This document shows positions 49,013 to 60,967 of a DNA stretch of 64,000 nt, one piece after another. The number at the start of each line of letters is the position of its first letter. Position 1 is the first letter of the stretch. Made by a program: the position numbers and the translations under genes. Below the pieces are notes generated by a model. It did no database searches and was not told where the DNA came from. It saw only the letters and a list, made by a program, of their open reading frames with translations. The stretch comes from Neckera pumila (lineage: Eukaryota > Streptophyta > Bryopsida > Hypnales > Neckeraceae): positions 17,343,660-17,407,659 of the forward strand of contig OZ018414.1 of NCBI GenBank assembly GCA_963969595.1. Direction: 5' to 3'.

Positions 49013-49284
49013 AGGTAACTACACCTAATATCGCACAAATAAGCAATTCAACATGGTTCCTATTATTACATTGAAAACCATTTTGTATGGTCTTGTGGGT
49101 TGTCAAGAGGAGAATTCTAGATTCTCTTAGAATGCATTTTTTGAACATTGTATGAATAATCTATTAATTTTCAAAGAGCTGAAAATAGGCGTTTCTAAAA
49201 TCGACCATAGACTCTCATAAATAGTAGGAATATTTATATTTTAGGCAAGAATCTCTACTGGTCAAAATTAGGTGTAGTTACCTT
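49013..49284 (+). mobile_element. TIR element, AAGGTAACTACACCTAA family, copy 1
   Basis: Ends AAGGTAACTACACCTAA and TTAGGTGTAGTTACCTT, a perfect 17-base TIR. About 272 bp. The interior matches 51196-51480 in inverse orientation (GAATGCATTTTTTGAACA; ATTTTAGGCAAGAAT), and the right 80 bp recur at 49655-49738. Confidence 0.82.
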
Positions 49285-49300
49285 CTTTAATGTACACCAT

Positions 49301-49538
49301 ATAGTGAAATTAGGCTGCCCCTCACTAATTTCTCGACAGTCCACACTATAGAAATATTCATTGCTTTTGTACAATGATGCATTCATTTTAGAGCCATGTG
49401 TATGGCATAGATTTGTGCACTAGTTCAAGGCTTGGTTCAAAGAATGGCGTACGCCTCCATGTGGAACAAGCATTGATCCATGAGGTAATTTATCTCAGGT
49501 AAAGCAACCTAATTGACAAGGCAACCTAATTTCACTAT
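49301..49538. mobile_element. TIR element, ATAGTGAAATTAGG family, copy 3
   Basis: Left ATAGTGAAATTAGGCTGCCC, right CAACCTAATTTCACTAT. The middle is nearly the same as 17500-17710 of the long copy (TACAATGATGCATTCA, CATGTGGAACAAGCATTGAT). Non-coding. Confidence 0.78.
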
Positions 49539-49545
49539 TTTCTGT

Positions 49546-50460
49546 AGTTTCCTTAGTAGTTGGAAGCATCTGACTTTTTATTTATTTTCATTGATTAAAA
49601 AGAATACAGTAAGGCATACTAGTACAGCTGAACTTGGTATGATTTGCATGTTATGACCATAGACTTTCATGAATAGTAGGAGTACTTTCATTTTAGGCAA
49701 GAATCTGTAGTGGTCAAAATTAGGTGTAGTTGCCTTCTTTAACCCCTAAAGTCCCAAGGCCCTTTGTCTGTCAAAAATCACTCAAAACTGCTACTTTTGT
49801 TGCATTCATCTAAAAGATCAGAAAAAAAAATATTTTTTAGTAACTAACCATAGGATCTTATACTACACTTTTTTACAGATCATGTAGTAAAATTTTTGTG
49901 ATGTTTGACCATACGGATTGAAAGATATCAGCATTCAAAGTGAAAGAAAAAGTTTTTTTCTAGAAGATGCTCTAATTGCCCGAAAAACAAGATTGTCCAT
50001 AACTTTCTCATAAAAAGTCTAAATGAAATGAATCAAAGCTTCCCAAATAGGCAAAAATATAATCTATAAGGAAAAAAAATTAAAAAAACTAAATTAAATT
50101 TTCTGCAAAATTTTTTTGCTGCCCCCTCTCCCCTGTTTTGAGCTTATTTGGGCATAACTTTTGCTATCGGGCACCAATTGAAATAAAAATTACATTCCCA
50201 AAAAGCTAGTAAGTTTTTCTATCTTATGGGAAAGTTTCAAAAATTTCATTAAAAATTGAGCTCATAGGAACCTGCCCCAAATCCATTTTGTCCCCTGTAG
50301 GGACAATGGGACTTTAGGGGTTAATATAGTTTCCTTAGCAGTTGGAAGTGTCTTGACTTTTATTTATTTATTTATTTTCATTGATTAATAAAAAAACAGA
50401 ATACCGGCAGGCACATACACCAGTATGTCCAAAGAACTTGGTTTGGTATGACTTGCATGC
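49546..50460. repeat. Direct duplication flanking copy L
   Basis: The phrase TAGTTTCCTTAG(T/C)AGTTGGAAG, a TTTATTTATTTTCATTGATTAA stretch and GAACTTGGT..TATGA(T/C)TTGCATG occur at 49546-49655 and again at 50326-50460. The right TIR section of the previous element is also duplicated at 49655-49738. So a segment of about 250 bp was duplicated before copy L inserted in it. Confidence 0.6.
49743..50320. mobile_element. TTAA-flanked MITE, copy L (578 bp)
   Basis: Ends CCCCTAAAGTCCCAAGG and GGGACTTTAGGGG with TTAA at 49739-49742 and 50321-50324. Same length as copy C and nearly identical to it. Its left flank GTAGTTGCCTTCTTTAA is matched by GTAGTTACCTTCTTTAA at 49274-49290, where no element follows. 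Confidence 0.92.
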
Positions 50461-51195
50461 CACGAGGTAGAATGACTCCTGCCCGACAGACAGGGATTTG
50501 ATTACAAGGCAGGTGCATTGGCTGTTGTTGGCCATGGAAGCATGACTGAGCGTGGCTTCTAAATTCGGAAGTAGTAGCATGTGCACCTCCCTGACTGTGC
50601 TGTGCTGTGCAAGCAAGATTCTCTTGCACTTGGGCCTGAGTCCCCGGCCTCTTGCGTCTTGATGCCAGGTTTTTTTTGTTTTCATGGCCAATATGCAACA
50701 ACAGAAGTATTCAACCGCAGTCCTCCTGCCTGAGTGTGGTTCAGAAATGACACTCCCAAGCTATTATTCTACAATTGTTGCAAACTGCAGCCTGAGCTTG
50801 CTTAGCTACCTTAGCTACCTTAGCTAGCTAGCTAGCTAGAGAGGCCAGTGCGACCACCTAAGGATTGTACTTACGTTCCTGCAGGGAGTGGGTCTAGTCT
50901 GAACGTTTGAGACAAAATTATATGGAGTATTATATGAACTTGCGTTTGAAAATTTCCACGATGGACAACTCACACCCACTCTGAGATCAGGAAGTACATC
51001 TGCAAGTCAATCATCACAGACCCAAACTCCGAGGCAAGCAAGGCAAGTGAGTGAGCTTCCGAGGGAGAGTGAGAGAGAGTGAGAACAGAATGTCCTGTTC
51101 TTGATCGGCGGAGACGTTTTTCAGTTTGGTGGGTTGTAAAAAATGAGTGTGAATTCCAGGAATTGTGGTGCAGAAACAGAGTCTTTTGCTCTGGT
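50461..51195. other. Intergenic, moderate GC, no gene recognised
   Basis: Two overlapping 107-codon - frames (50368-50701) lie partly over the duplicated repeat and have no motif. A TTAGCTACC/TAGCTAGC run sits at 50800-50840. The 99-codon - frame at 50970-51269 enters a transposon and is not credible. Confidence 0.4.
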
Positions 51196-51480
51196 AAGGT
51201 ACCTACACCTAAAATTGCACGCTTCCTAAAACTGCACACTAGATATTCTTGCCTAAAATGTACTCCCACTATTCATATGACTCGATGATAGTTTTTAGGT
51301 ACACCTATTTTCAGTACTTTGAAAAATTCATAGTTTATTCATACAGTGTCCAAAAAATGCATTCTAAGAGAATCTAGATTTCCGTTTTGACTATCAGTGG
51401 GACCTTACAAATTTTTTTCCAATATAATAATGAAAACCATGCTGAGTTGCTTAACTGTGCAATTTAAGGTCAGTTACCTT
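51196..51480 (-). mobile_element. TIR element, AAGGTAACTACACCTAA family, copy 2
   Basis: Ends AAGGTACCTACACCTAA and GGTCAGTTACCTT; the interior is the reverse complement of 49013-49284. Non-coding. Confidence 0.75.
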
Positions 51481-53615
51481 AGCTTTCACAGTCCTGTGAG
51501 CCACTTATCTCTCAACCCACTGCACCTCCCAGGTTATCCTGTCTGCGGGAGCCTGACTAGTTGTTCCTTTCTTTCTGTGTTTTTCTAATACAATTGCCAC
51601 ATCACTTTGGGAAAAAAAAAAAAAAAATAGTGTGAATTAACATATCCGTTGACTATGGACAGCAAAACTTTAATGCAACGAATTGTCAACACAAGGACAG
51701 GAAAAACAGAAGAAATGCAGCTGGACTGTGTGTGTGTGTGTGTGTGCGCACATCCATCACCTGCTTGAACACACAACTCAAGCTGGCCATCATTTCAAAC
51801 CCTCTGGCCAGAGTTTACTAATAGGCTCCAATTCTGACATTCAACCGAAGCCGCAGTCAATTTTTAATTTTCTATTTGGAGAAAACTTGCAAGGAATGTG
51901 TGTATTTGTACTTGTTGGTCGCCTCCCTGTGGCTTGTATTTTGGCTTATGTCAAGCGGCTTGCAACCAACGCAACTTCAGAGTGGGTTGCTAGCTAGCTG
52001 CAGCCCAGAGTTAATAGTTTGTGATGGGGGTGCTCTGGGTCCTGCTGGCCACAATGTCGACCGAATACTATTTAATTTAATCCCAAGAGACCAGGAGGAC
52101 AGGCAGGGCTGGGACATTGCTCATTGGGACCGGTTGTCGTGGGGGCCCAGTGGGGTGGTAATTGAGATAGCATATAAGTCAAGTGAAGGCTTTCTTTGTG
52201 GGATCAGAATGGGGCGATGCTCAGATTTTCGCACTGCAGAGACGGTCGGGCTTTTCAGGGACACAAGACCCCAGCTGGCTATGGCATGTGGAAGTCATTT
52301 GACATCAGCAATTTTGATTTTTAAAAAAACACAAACAACAAACACAATAGGATGGCGAAGGAGAAAAGAAACCCAAATTCAAAAAATGAAACTGCATGTG
52401 AGAATATTGAAACTGATTGATTGCCGGTGTGTCAACCTGCTTGGTGGTGCGATTGATTGGTCAGATGATTTCAAAGTCCTGCAGCAGCGTCTTGGAATTC
52501 ACACATCTTTTGATTCCTTACCACTTGATCACACCCCTCCGTTGTTGTTGTGATCTTATTAATCTTACCACCTGGGATGGTGCCAACTGCCAACTTTTTT
52601 CACTTCAACAACAGTTTGAATGGACGACAAGTGTGCTACTACAAAACAAACAATCAGTCAATGATAGTGTAACAAGCTGAATGCTTTGACAATTTTTGAG
52701 AATATTTTGTTTTCGAGAAATTCGAAGGTGGCAAGAAAATTGAAGGTTGAGTGCAAGAAAAAATTGAACATCGGTCTCACTGCAGCAGGCAGCCATTGGA
52801 CCGGCGTGGAAGGTGGGAGAGGGTGTGAAGTTCGAGGCTTGTTGGTATCATAGCTCGAAGTGGCACCATATTGATTGAGTGCAAATCAGTATGAAACTCC
52901 AATTTGGAGTTTTGTCTTCCAGTTCACCTAATAAATCTTTCCCGTTCTGGCCAAATAGTTCACAGTACGAAACCAATTTGGTCGAAGGAAAAAAAATAGA
53001 AGAAGTAGTAGTAAGGTATGCAAAACACAACCACCTGATTATTATTGTGGGAGTGGTGCCAACATGCTTGGAGACATTGATTGGTGTGATGACTCTCATG
53101 CAGTCTCGGAATTGACGTCGTTTGTTCACTTGGCTATGTACGTACACCACATTACGAATTGAATTGAAGAAGAAGATATTAATCATATTATTCCGCACCA
53201 GTCCTGTAGAATGAAATTTCTTCGAGCTTCCCATTCAGGTTGCATGAGCAGCATGAGGAGGAGGGCCTGATGAATTGATATTTGTGGCATGTGCAGTTGT
53301 TGTGTGTTGATGAAACAAATGACAGTGGCAGCAGCGTGGACTATGAATGAGGCCATGAGGGGAAGTGGGGCAACAGAATTGAATGCGCGCATGCGGAAGT
53401 TCCTGAATGTTGTGTCATGGGGAGTACCCTTCAGCCTTGGAAGTTAACATATGAATGTTGACTTAATTGCTTGTTTCTTAGTGGATGAGGAAGAAAAAAA
53501 AGGAGACAGATCATGGGCAACTTTGGAGGTACAGTGTTTGTCATTTTTGCAAGTAAGCAAAAAATGACTGGATTTATATGGAGGAATCATAATACATGAA
53601 GTGGATGTATGGTAG
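51481..53615. other. Intergenic; one long frame of doubtful coding status
   Basis: The frame 51876-52553 (+) is 225 codons but starts with TTG; its first ATG is at 51948. It shows no domain I recognise, and its composition changes from hydrophobic to basic without obvious folds. It could be part of an unrecognised transcript; I do not call a gene. A (TG)n run lies at 51727-51746. Confidence 0.35.
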
Positions 53616-53969
53616 AACCATCCATTTCCAACTACGCATCAATATCCAACTTGTAGGGTGCGACTATTTCCAGCCAAGGCTAAAACAAGTTCCCAACTAA
53701 GGTTTGGATTGTGATTTTTTCTCCTTTGTAAGGTTGGGATATAAATTCATGACACATGTCTTGATGTAGTGAGGGCATCGCTACCGTAGACTCCCCAAAG
53801 AGGGGCGCCAAGTGAGGTTTTGGTGAGTGGATTTGAAGAGTGGGGTTTACCACTCTTCCTTTGTCCCACAGCTGACGCGCCAAACAAGGGCACCAAAGAT
53901 GTAATGAGTGCCAAATATGTAATGCAAAAGATTTTGATGGTTTCATTGAAAACTAGATCACATTGTTTC

Positions 53970-55545
53970 AAAGGCATTTCCAACTTAGTTTGTATTTTTG
54001 AACTAATAGAGAAGCTCACTATATATACATGGGGTGGTAGGAGGTAGAATATAGAATGTGGGATAAGTAAATTAGATGTAGTGGGATCTCCACCACTCAT
54101 AGTTTTTTCAAAAATAGGAATTGTGTTAATTCCTAAAGGACCATTGTCCATTCGGGGGACAAATGGGATTTCGGGCAGGCACCTACAAGCTGAAATTTTC
54201 TCTTGATTTTTTGAAACTTTTTGTGATTGTGAGGAATTGAGAGAGGTATGTGGCGGAAAAAAAAATTTGAAATCGAGCCTTTGAGTGAGAAGTTATGCCA
54301 TTTCTTGGAATGTGTGGGGACAAGGGGCAGCAAATTAAATTTACAAAATTTTGAATTTTCTTTTTTAATATTTTTTTCTTGTAGCTTATATTTTTGTCTA
54401 TCTGGAAAGCTTTGATTCATTTCATTTGGATTTGTTATGAGGAAGTTATGGACATTCTTGTTTTTTGGGCAGTTAGAGCATCTTCTTGAAAAAAAGAACT
54501 TGTAGGATTCATTTCGGAATGCAATTTTTGTAATTTTTCAATTTTTTTTGTAATGGTTTAGTTTACTTGCTAGAACAATCTCACCATTGGAATTAGTGCA
54601 TTTTAATTCCATCTAAAATATATGAATATTTTAGATTTCCTTCTATCTTGTACCTACGTCTACTTAACAATTTTTTTAAGAATGATAATTAAGTTTTTTT
54701 GAATTTTTTTTCCCCTATTCTCTCAACTCCATTCTCCACTATAATGATTTAAAGCTCAAAACGCTGTAGTGCAAAAATTTTAAGTTAAAAATGTTTAAAG
54801 TCAAAAAATCTAGTCCCGCAATGTGCTGAAAAATTTATTTTTTCCACTTTAAACGCAGATATCTTGCAATCTGTGCGGTAAAAAATTCTGAAATTTTTTC
54901 CACACATTCTCATACTAGTTAGGTATAAGATCCTGTAGTTAGATGTGCAAAAAAAAACAATTTTTAAAGTTTTTTACACTTTGCTCTAGAAATGGCAGTT
55001 TTGAGAGTTTTTTGGCAGAAAAAAGGCCTTGGTCCTTTAGGGGTTAAAAGTAGGATTTCAGGCCTCATTTAGGCATAGTAGATTAACTTTTTCCAAAAAA
55101 ATTTGAACGAAGTAAAGTTATAGAATCAAGTTTAATTCATCTCCAAAAATCTGTTTGAGATTTCAAATCTCCAATAAAAAGTTATGGACAAATTTCATAG
55201 TGGGGTTGGAAGGTAATTTTTTTTGGACATTTTCAAACATTCTCTAAATATTGTCCATAACTTTTTATTGGGGATTTGAAATCTCAAACGGGTTTTTGGA
55301 TATGAAATTCAACTTGATTCTACAACTTTTCTTAGTTCAAAGTTTTTTGGAAAAAGTTGATCTACTATGCCTAAATGAGGTCTAAAATCCTACTTTTAAC
55401 ACAATTCCTATTTTTTTTTAAACTATGAGTGGTGGAGCTCCCACTACATCTAATTTATTTATCCCACATTGTTAGTTCTACCTTCTACCACCCCATGTGT
55501 ATATAGTGAGCTACTCTTCTCACTTGGAACTCAACAGAAGTTGAA
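53970..55545. mobile_element. Large foldback element carrying TTAA MITE copy M in its left arm
   Basis: The left arm 53970-54129 plus 55048-55190 pairs with the right arm 55255-55545. Examples are GATGTAGTGGGATCTCCACC with GGTGGAGCTCCCACTACATC, GGCATAGTAGAT with ATCTACTATGCC and ATTTCAAATCTCCAATAAAA with its complement near 55265. Loop about 55195-55250. Without copy M the element would be about 660 bp. Confidence 0.85.
54130..55043. mobile_element. TTAA-flanked MITE, copy M, with built-in empty site
   Basis: Ends TTCCTAAAGGACCATTG and TTGGTCCTTTAGGGG; TTAA at 54126-54129 and 55044-55047. 914 bp. The left arm of the host hairpin reads GGAATTGTG-TTAA-[M]-TTAA-AAGTAGG. The right arm, inverted, reads GGAATTGTGTTAAAAGTAGG with a single TTAA, so TTAA was duplicated on insertion. 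Confidence 0.93.
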
Positions 55546-55741
55546 AATGCTTTCATTCCAATTTTGGTAGACACAAGTAAAGGAATCTTTCTTGTAGTCA
55601 AAAGTAATTTTTCCTTTGTTTTTCATACAAATGAAGGGAATATCATGGCAATTAAACTCTTTTAATTACATTTGAGTGCTTGTTGGGGGCAAATCCAATA
55701 GCGAGGCATAGTGGGGACTCCCCATTTGCCTGTCAGCTCTT

Positions 55742-56941
55742 CACTAGAAGAAATCTGTCTGCAATTTGATGTCAAGGTTGACATCTATTGGTGTCAACAT
55801 TGATGTCCAAAAAATTGTGTCAAAGTTAGTGTCTAAAAAACATCCCGCTTGACAGGGTAACATTGGATGTTAAGCATGTAATGTCCACTGAGACATTGGT
55901 TTTGCACTCAACTAAATCATGCCATGTGGCTGCCGCGTTTGTACCACCTAAGCGTCACATGAGCTAGGAGAGCTACGTGGAATTTTTTTCCATCCAGTCC
56001 ATCTATGACATGGCAGTTGACATGGTGACGGAAAAAATGAAGTGGCAACCAACAAAGATGACGTGGCATACCTAGTCAGCACACTTTTACACCATTTTAG
56101 AATTTTCAATTTATATTTTGAGATGTCAACTTAGACGTCCAGACATTTTTTGAAACATCAATTGATGCCTATTGTATCCATAGGGCAAGGTTAGCAAAAA
56201 CTAACATAAAAAATAAATAAAAACAATTTTAATTAATTAAAATTGTTGAAATCAACAAAAGTTAAAGAAATTGACCATCTACCATTCTCATTAATAGTTA
56301 ATGAGACTGAAAGGTGGAGGGATGCATTTATATTGAAATCCGTTGTCCGTCCATGGTAAAACAAACAATATGGGATAATTTGAAGATGGCAACTTGATCG
56401 CTAGACATTTTGATGTTGTTTTAGACAGGTGATGTTGTTTCAAACATCTGGATATTATTTTAGACATTCTACTTTGAGCACAATTCTTACTTTATATATC
56501 CCATATGGTTTGTCTCATTTCCTACCACCCCACCTGTATAAAGAGCTTTTCTTTTCATCCATAGTGGACATCCATCCCAATCCCTTTTTGCAAAGCATGC
56601 CACATGGCTGCCTTTTTCCTAAATTTTTTACATTTGGTCAACATTTTATCATACCCCACAATAATTTTATAGACTTACCCTTAGTCAAAATGCATTTTCT
56701 TGTTGATGTGACAGTGCTACGTTTTTTCAGATGTTTAGAAAACATCACTATATTTGAGTTCATGTCAAATAAAACATGGATGTCAATGACAACATCAACG
56801 TGTTTTGAGTAATTTACTAGCGCACTTTGCAACATCTATGGAAATTTGCCTTTGAGGTCACCAACAGTCCGACATCATGATGTCTATAAAAACATCACAT
56901 ATCAAACGACTGACATAAAAAAAAACGGGTTTCTTCTAGTG
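55742..56941. mobile_element. Non-autonomous CACTA element 2 (1200 bp)
   Basis: Ends CACTAGAAGAAATC and GTTTCTTCTAGTG, flanked by an exact CTT duplication (55739-55741, 56942-56944). Repeated GATGTC/GACATC words lie near both ends. Homologous to CACTA 1 (shared GACGTGGCATACCT..GTCAGCACA and CCCATATGG..TGTATAAAGA regions). The 127-codon frame at 56429-56812 is repeat-derived and has a counterpart in CACTA 1 (37864-38079), but neither looks like transposase. Confidence 0.9.
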
Positions 56942-57136
56942 CTTCAAAACTTGAAGTGGCCGGGCATTTCTAGCGAGTCCGCGTACCTGCGGTGGGGAAA
57001 AAACTTGGCTTGCCACGCCATGTCACTGTATCCGTGCCACTTGAAGAATCGCAGTAGTGATGCCCTGAGCAAGAAAGTAGGAAGTAGTGAGCAGAAAAGT
57101 AGTTGTGGAATGATTAGAATTGGAAGATTCTATATA

Positions 57137-57321
57137 CAGTAGAACCTCTCAAAGTTAATCCTCTCTAAACTAATAAAGTGTTGTCAAGAAGTATTGATTA
57201 CTGGTCCCAATTTAACAATATGAACCACATACAAACATTATGACCCTCTTTAATGTAATAACCTCTCTAACTTGATGTGTCAGACCAGTCCCAACTCTAT
57301 TAGTTTAGAGAAGTTCTACTG
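57137..57321. mobile_element. pogo/Tc1-mariner-like MITE (185 bp)
   Basis: Ends CAGTAGAACCTCTC and GAGAAGTTCTACTG with TA on both sides (57135-57136, 57322-57323). The terminus CAGTA(A/G)AACCTCT resembles that of the plant Emigrant/Lemi pogo-like MITEs. Non-coding. Confidence 0.88.
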
Positions 57322-57323
57322 TA

Positions 57324-59432
57324 TTGGGTATGGGTTGTTGCCAATTTCTAGCTTTCAAAATTCATACTAATTTGAATTTAAGGAAAAAAATCAAGAAAAA
57401 TTGGCAATGCCCTGTCATTTCTATCCTTCTACAGGGCAAAAAAATTTCATTGCCTTCTATTGCTCCAAAACATGAGCAGAGTCGCTTAAGTGGTCAATTG
57501 TAGGTGGTTCTACCATAGTGAAATTTGGCCCAAGAATGAAGAGATATTCTTTTCTGAAGTTCAACCTAGAAAAACATCAATTAATGACACTAGACTTGCT
57601 TGTAAACCAATCTCAACATTTGTACTTAAGAAAGGAATAAAATAAAAATACAAAATGATGGATTCACATAATGATACATATTCAATGACTTCTCCCAATG
57701 GCTTCTTCTATTGATGGTGTAGACCATGTCTTTCTTTTCCATTTTGTTGCATATTTTAGGCAATTGTTTAAATTTAGGCAAGGTTGATGGTAAAAGGTCA
57801 CACCTTTGCTATGATATTATAGATTCAAGGAGAATCAAAATATATAATATAGCATCTAAGATAGAATAAAAAACATTTGAAGCTACGAGAGTGTTTTGAG
57901 AAGCTACATACTATTTACAAATGTGTTTTAAGAAAGTGGTCATATACTCTCATCAAAAATGTATGGCTAATACTGCCCTAGCCATACGCTTTTATAAAAA
58001 ATATATAGCTTCCTATATTCACCATAGTGTTGTCATATACTTTCATTAAAAGTGTATAGTCCAAATTGTTGATGACTTCTCCAAAGTATATAATTGTGAC
58101 ATAATAGGTCTTTTTGTGAAGTGATAATGGCACTTATGGGGTGTGCAAGTGACAAATTTGGAACCAATTTCATAATTTGGAACCAATCCATAATTTGTCA
58201 AAAAATAAATAAACCTATGGGGATTCCCAAAAGTAATTGGCCACCATATAAATCACTCTCATAAATTGAGAAACTAGAATTATGAAGTGAAATTTGGACA
58301 TGTTTTATTAAAGGAATTCTACCCTCATGCGCAATTTTACTTAGAATGGACTATATTTAGACCTATAATTATTTGAATGAAATTTCTATGTAAAAATAAT
58401 TTTTTTGTAAAAATTCAAAATGTCTCATTTTTTTTATAGAAATAATGTGCATCTTGATTAGAATCACATGTTACAAATTTCATGAGTTTTGGATTTTTAT
58501 TGATTGAAATCTTATTGATTAAAATTCGTCCTCAAAATTTTGACTTTAAAATTTTTTACTCCATAAATTGCAAAAACTATTGGCATACATGATCATTTAA
58601 GGTCCACTTATGGCTTTGAAAAGCCAATATAAGTGACATTTATACTATATAATTTTGTTAGGAAGAAGACTCACTTCTGAACAAAGGTTGTCCTACCATA
58701 CATCACAATATTTGTTTTACATATCGGTCCATGACATTGACAAGAGCTCCCATCCATCTAATAAGCAAATTTTTAGAGTATACATATAATATTTGGAGAT
58801 ATTCGAGATACTATACAAAACATTTGGAAATATTTGAACATATTATACGAGAATGTCTAAAATACTTATCAAATGTCCAATATGACACTCTTTGATAGAT
58901 GTTTTACAGGACTAGCATGGCCTAAAATGTGTCCAATGAGACATCATGCTTTCAAGTAAAGGAAAAAATGTGTTATTATTTTGTAATAATTATTGAATAT
59001 TAGTTGGATTGTGGAAAAGTGATAGAAATTGCGAGAAGTAGATAAAGTATGTTGACATGTGATGGTGGGAGTTATTAGTTATATATTTGGAAATGATTTC
59101 TTGATTTTTGGTAGTTAGGGGAGAAGGATGTACTATATGTTAGGGTCGATCATATTGTGTGGATAGAATGTGGTTACTTTTTGTAGATTAAATTTTTTAA
59201 TAATAAAATATAAGTGAAGTAATTTATTTCCTCAACTCACTTCCTATTATTTTGTATGTACTTTTTCTACATGGATAATTGCAAGAAAAGCTATACTATT
59301 TTCCATTAAACCTTATATGCATAATTGAGTGTTTTTCAAACACAATTTTGATCTTAAATAAGTAACATAGGCAAAAGAAGTACATGTATAAAAGAAATAT
59401 ATTACAGGTGTAAAAGAAGTACATTTGTCATT
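57324..59432. other. AT-rich intergenic DNA
   Basis: No gene. TTGTAGGTGGTTCTACCATAG at about 57500 echoes the ends of the 62.5-kb foldback. 57890-58060 holds loosely repeated CATATACT(C/T)TCAT phrases. Confidence 0.45.
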
Positions 59433-59436
59433 TTAA

Positions 59437-59994
59437 CCCTTGAAGACTTGGCATTCAAATTTTAAAGAATGGATGAATGCAAATACATCCCAAACACACA
59501 AACGACATTTTTTTCATCCTTCAATTTTTTGAAGATTTATGTGCTATTTTTTGACTTTTGTATGACACAAATTTGGAAGACTTTTTTTTGCAAATATTAT
59601 GTAACTAAAGGGTAATGGAAGGTCTAGCCTCAAAAAATAACTTTTTAGTTCAAAAAATGACCCTTCAAAAATGACTTGAATAAAAAGGTAAAATCAAAAT
59701 CTTCATAATTCACTATAATTAGAAATAAATATTTTGAACATCAAGGAAAATATTCTTGTGAAAATCACAAATATTCAATGTACAATTGATTTTAGAAGGA
59801 ACTTTCAATTTTTGGCTTCAAATTTTATTGAAAAATATTGGTTTGTAAACTAGTTAATCTAACCATGTGGATAAGATCTATGGATTATATTTTACAACTA
59901 CTATTGAGAGTCATCATTAAATTATTCTTCTAAGAAATATCTTATATTATGTCTTTACAATTTGGAAATTTTGAATACCCCAGGTCTTTAAAGG
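59437..59994. mobile_element. Degenerate TTAA-flanked element P
   Basis: Left end CCCTTGAAGACTTGGC, right end inward TCCTTTAAAGACCTGGGG; TTAA at 59433-59436 and 59995-59998. 558 bp, old and AT-rich. Non-coding. Confidence 0.55.
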
Positions 59995-59998
59995 ATTA

Positions 59999-60967
59999 AA
60001 GTGATATGGACTTTTCAAATATTAGACATGGAAATTCAATTTTTACACTTTCTTTTTTAGTCTTACCTTCACTTATAACATACTCTTTTACCAAAAAAGT
60101 TCTAAAATTAATTGGTAGAAAATATTGACTTTTGAAAAGACGTCACACTTGTAGTTTTAGAGATCTAGAGTCAATTGACTAGTGGATATCCATTCTAAGG
60201 AAATTGGAGCTAAATTTTGGAGTGGTTGGTTTTCTACAAGATGAACAATTATTTAATTAAAGAATGAAAAAACAAGTAATTCTATATTGTATGGAAGTCC
60301 GCAAAGCAATCTTCTTTTTGGTATGAATTTGAATACATAAAATTTTATTATGGTGTTCTTATTGTGAATGACCAAGTTTGTAGAGTTGTTACAATGGACA
60401 AATTTTGTCTTGTTCTTAAAAATCTTTTTTTCTAATTTTAAATACAACATTAATGCGAAAGTGCCTTTCTTCATGAGCTTTTGTCCCTCTCAAATTCTAT
60501 TTCTTGTTTAATAATTGGTCATCCTAGAGGAAAATCTTCATAAATGTCTACACACTGTTTATTTATTTATTTTAATTTGAAAATTATATTTTTCTAATTA
60601 TAAAGTACTTTAGCAAGAATAAAAAAACTAAACCAAATGCAACAAAATCAGCAAGTTTTTCTTGCAATCACCCATATGCAAGTGGGGAAAAAATGATACT
60701 TCCTCAATCCTCCAAAAGATCAACCTATGAGTTTTCAAACTTTTAAGACGACACAAAATTTTAGTGGATACAATCACTTTTATATCTTTGGTGGTTTTCT
60801 TTGGAATTTTGTCCTTTTTTTATTTTTTATTTATATATTTTGGGAACAAATGAGGTAAGGCCCATTGCATTAAAAATGATGAATTTAAAAATTAAACCAC
60901 CACACAGCCAAGAGGCTTAGCTTCAAGATGATTTTTTGAAGTGATTTGTTTTCTTTCCAAAAACCAA
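59999..60967. other. AT-rich intergenic DNA
   Basis: No gene or clear repeat; the 73-codon - frame at 60253-60474 is Lys/Phe/Asn-rich and not credible. Confidence 0.45.

Noticed and set aside
51876..52553. 225-codon + strand frame
   Set aside because: It starts with TTG and has no recognisable domain or supporting splice or codon pattern; kept only as a note.
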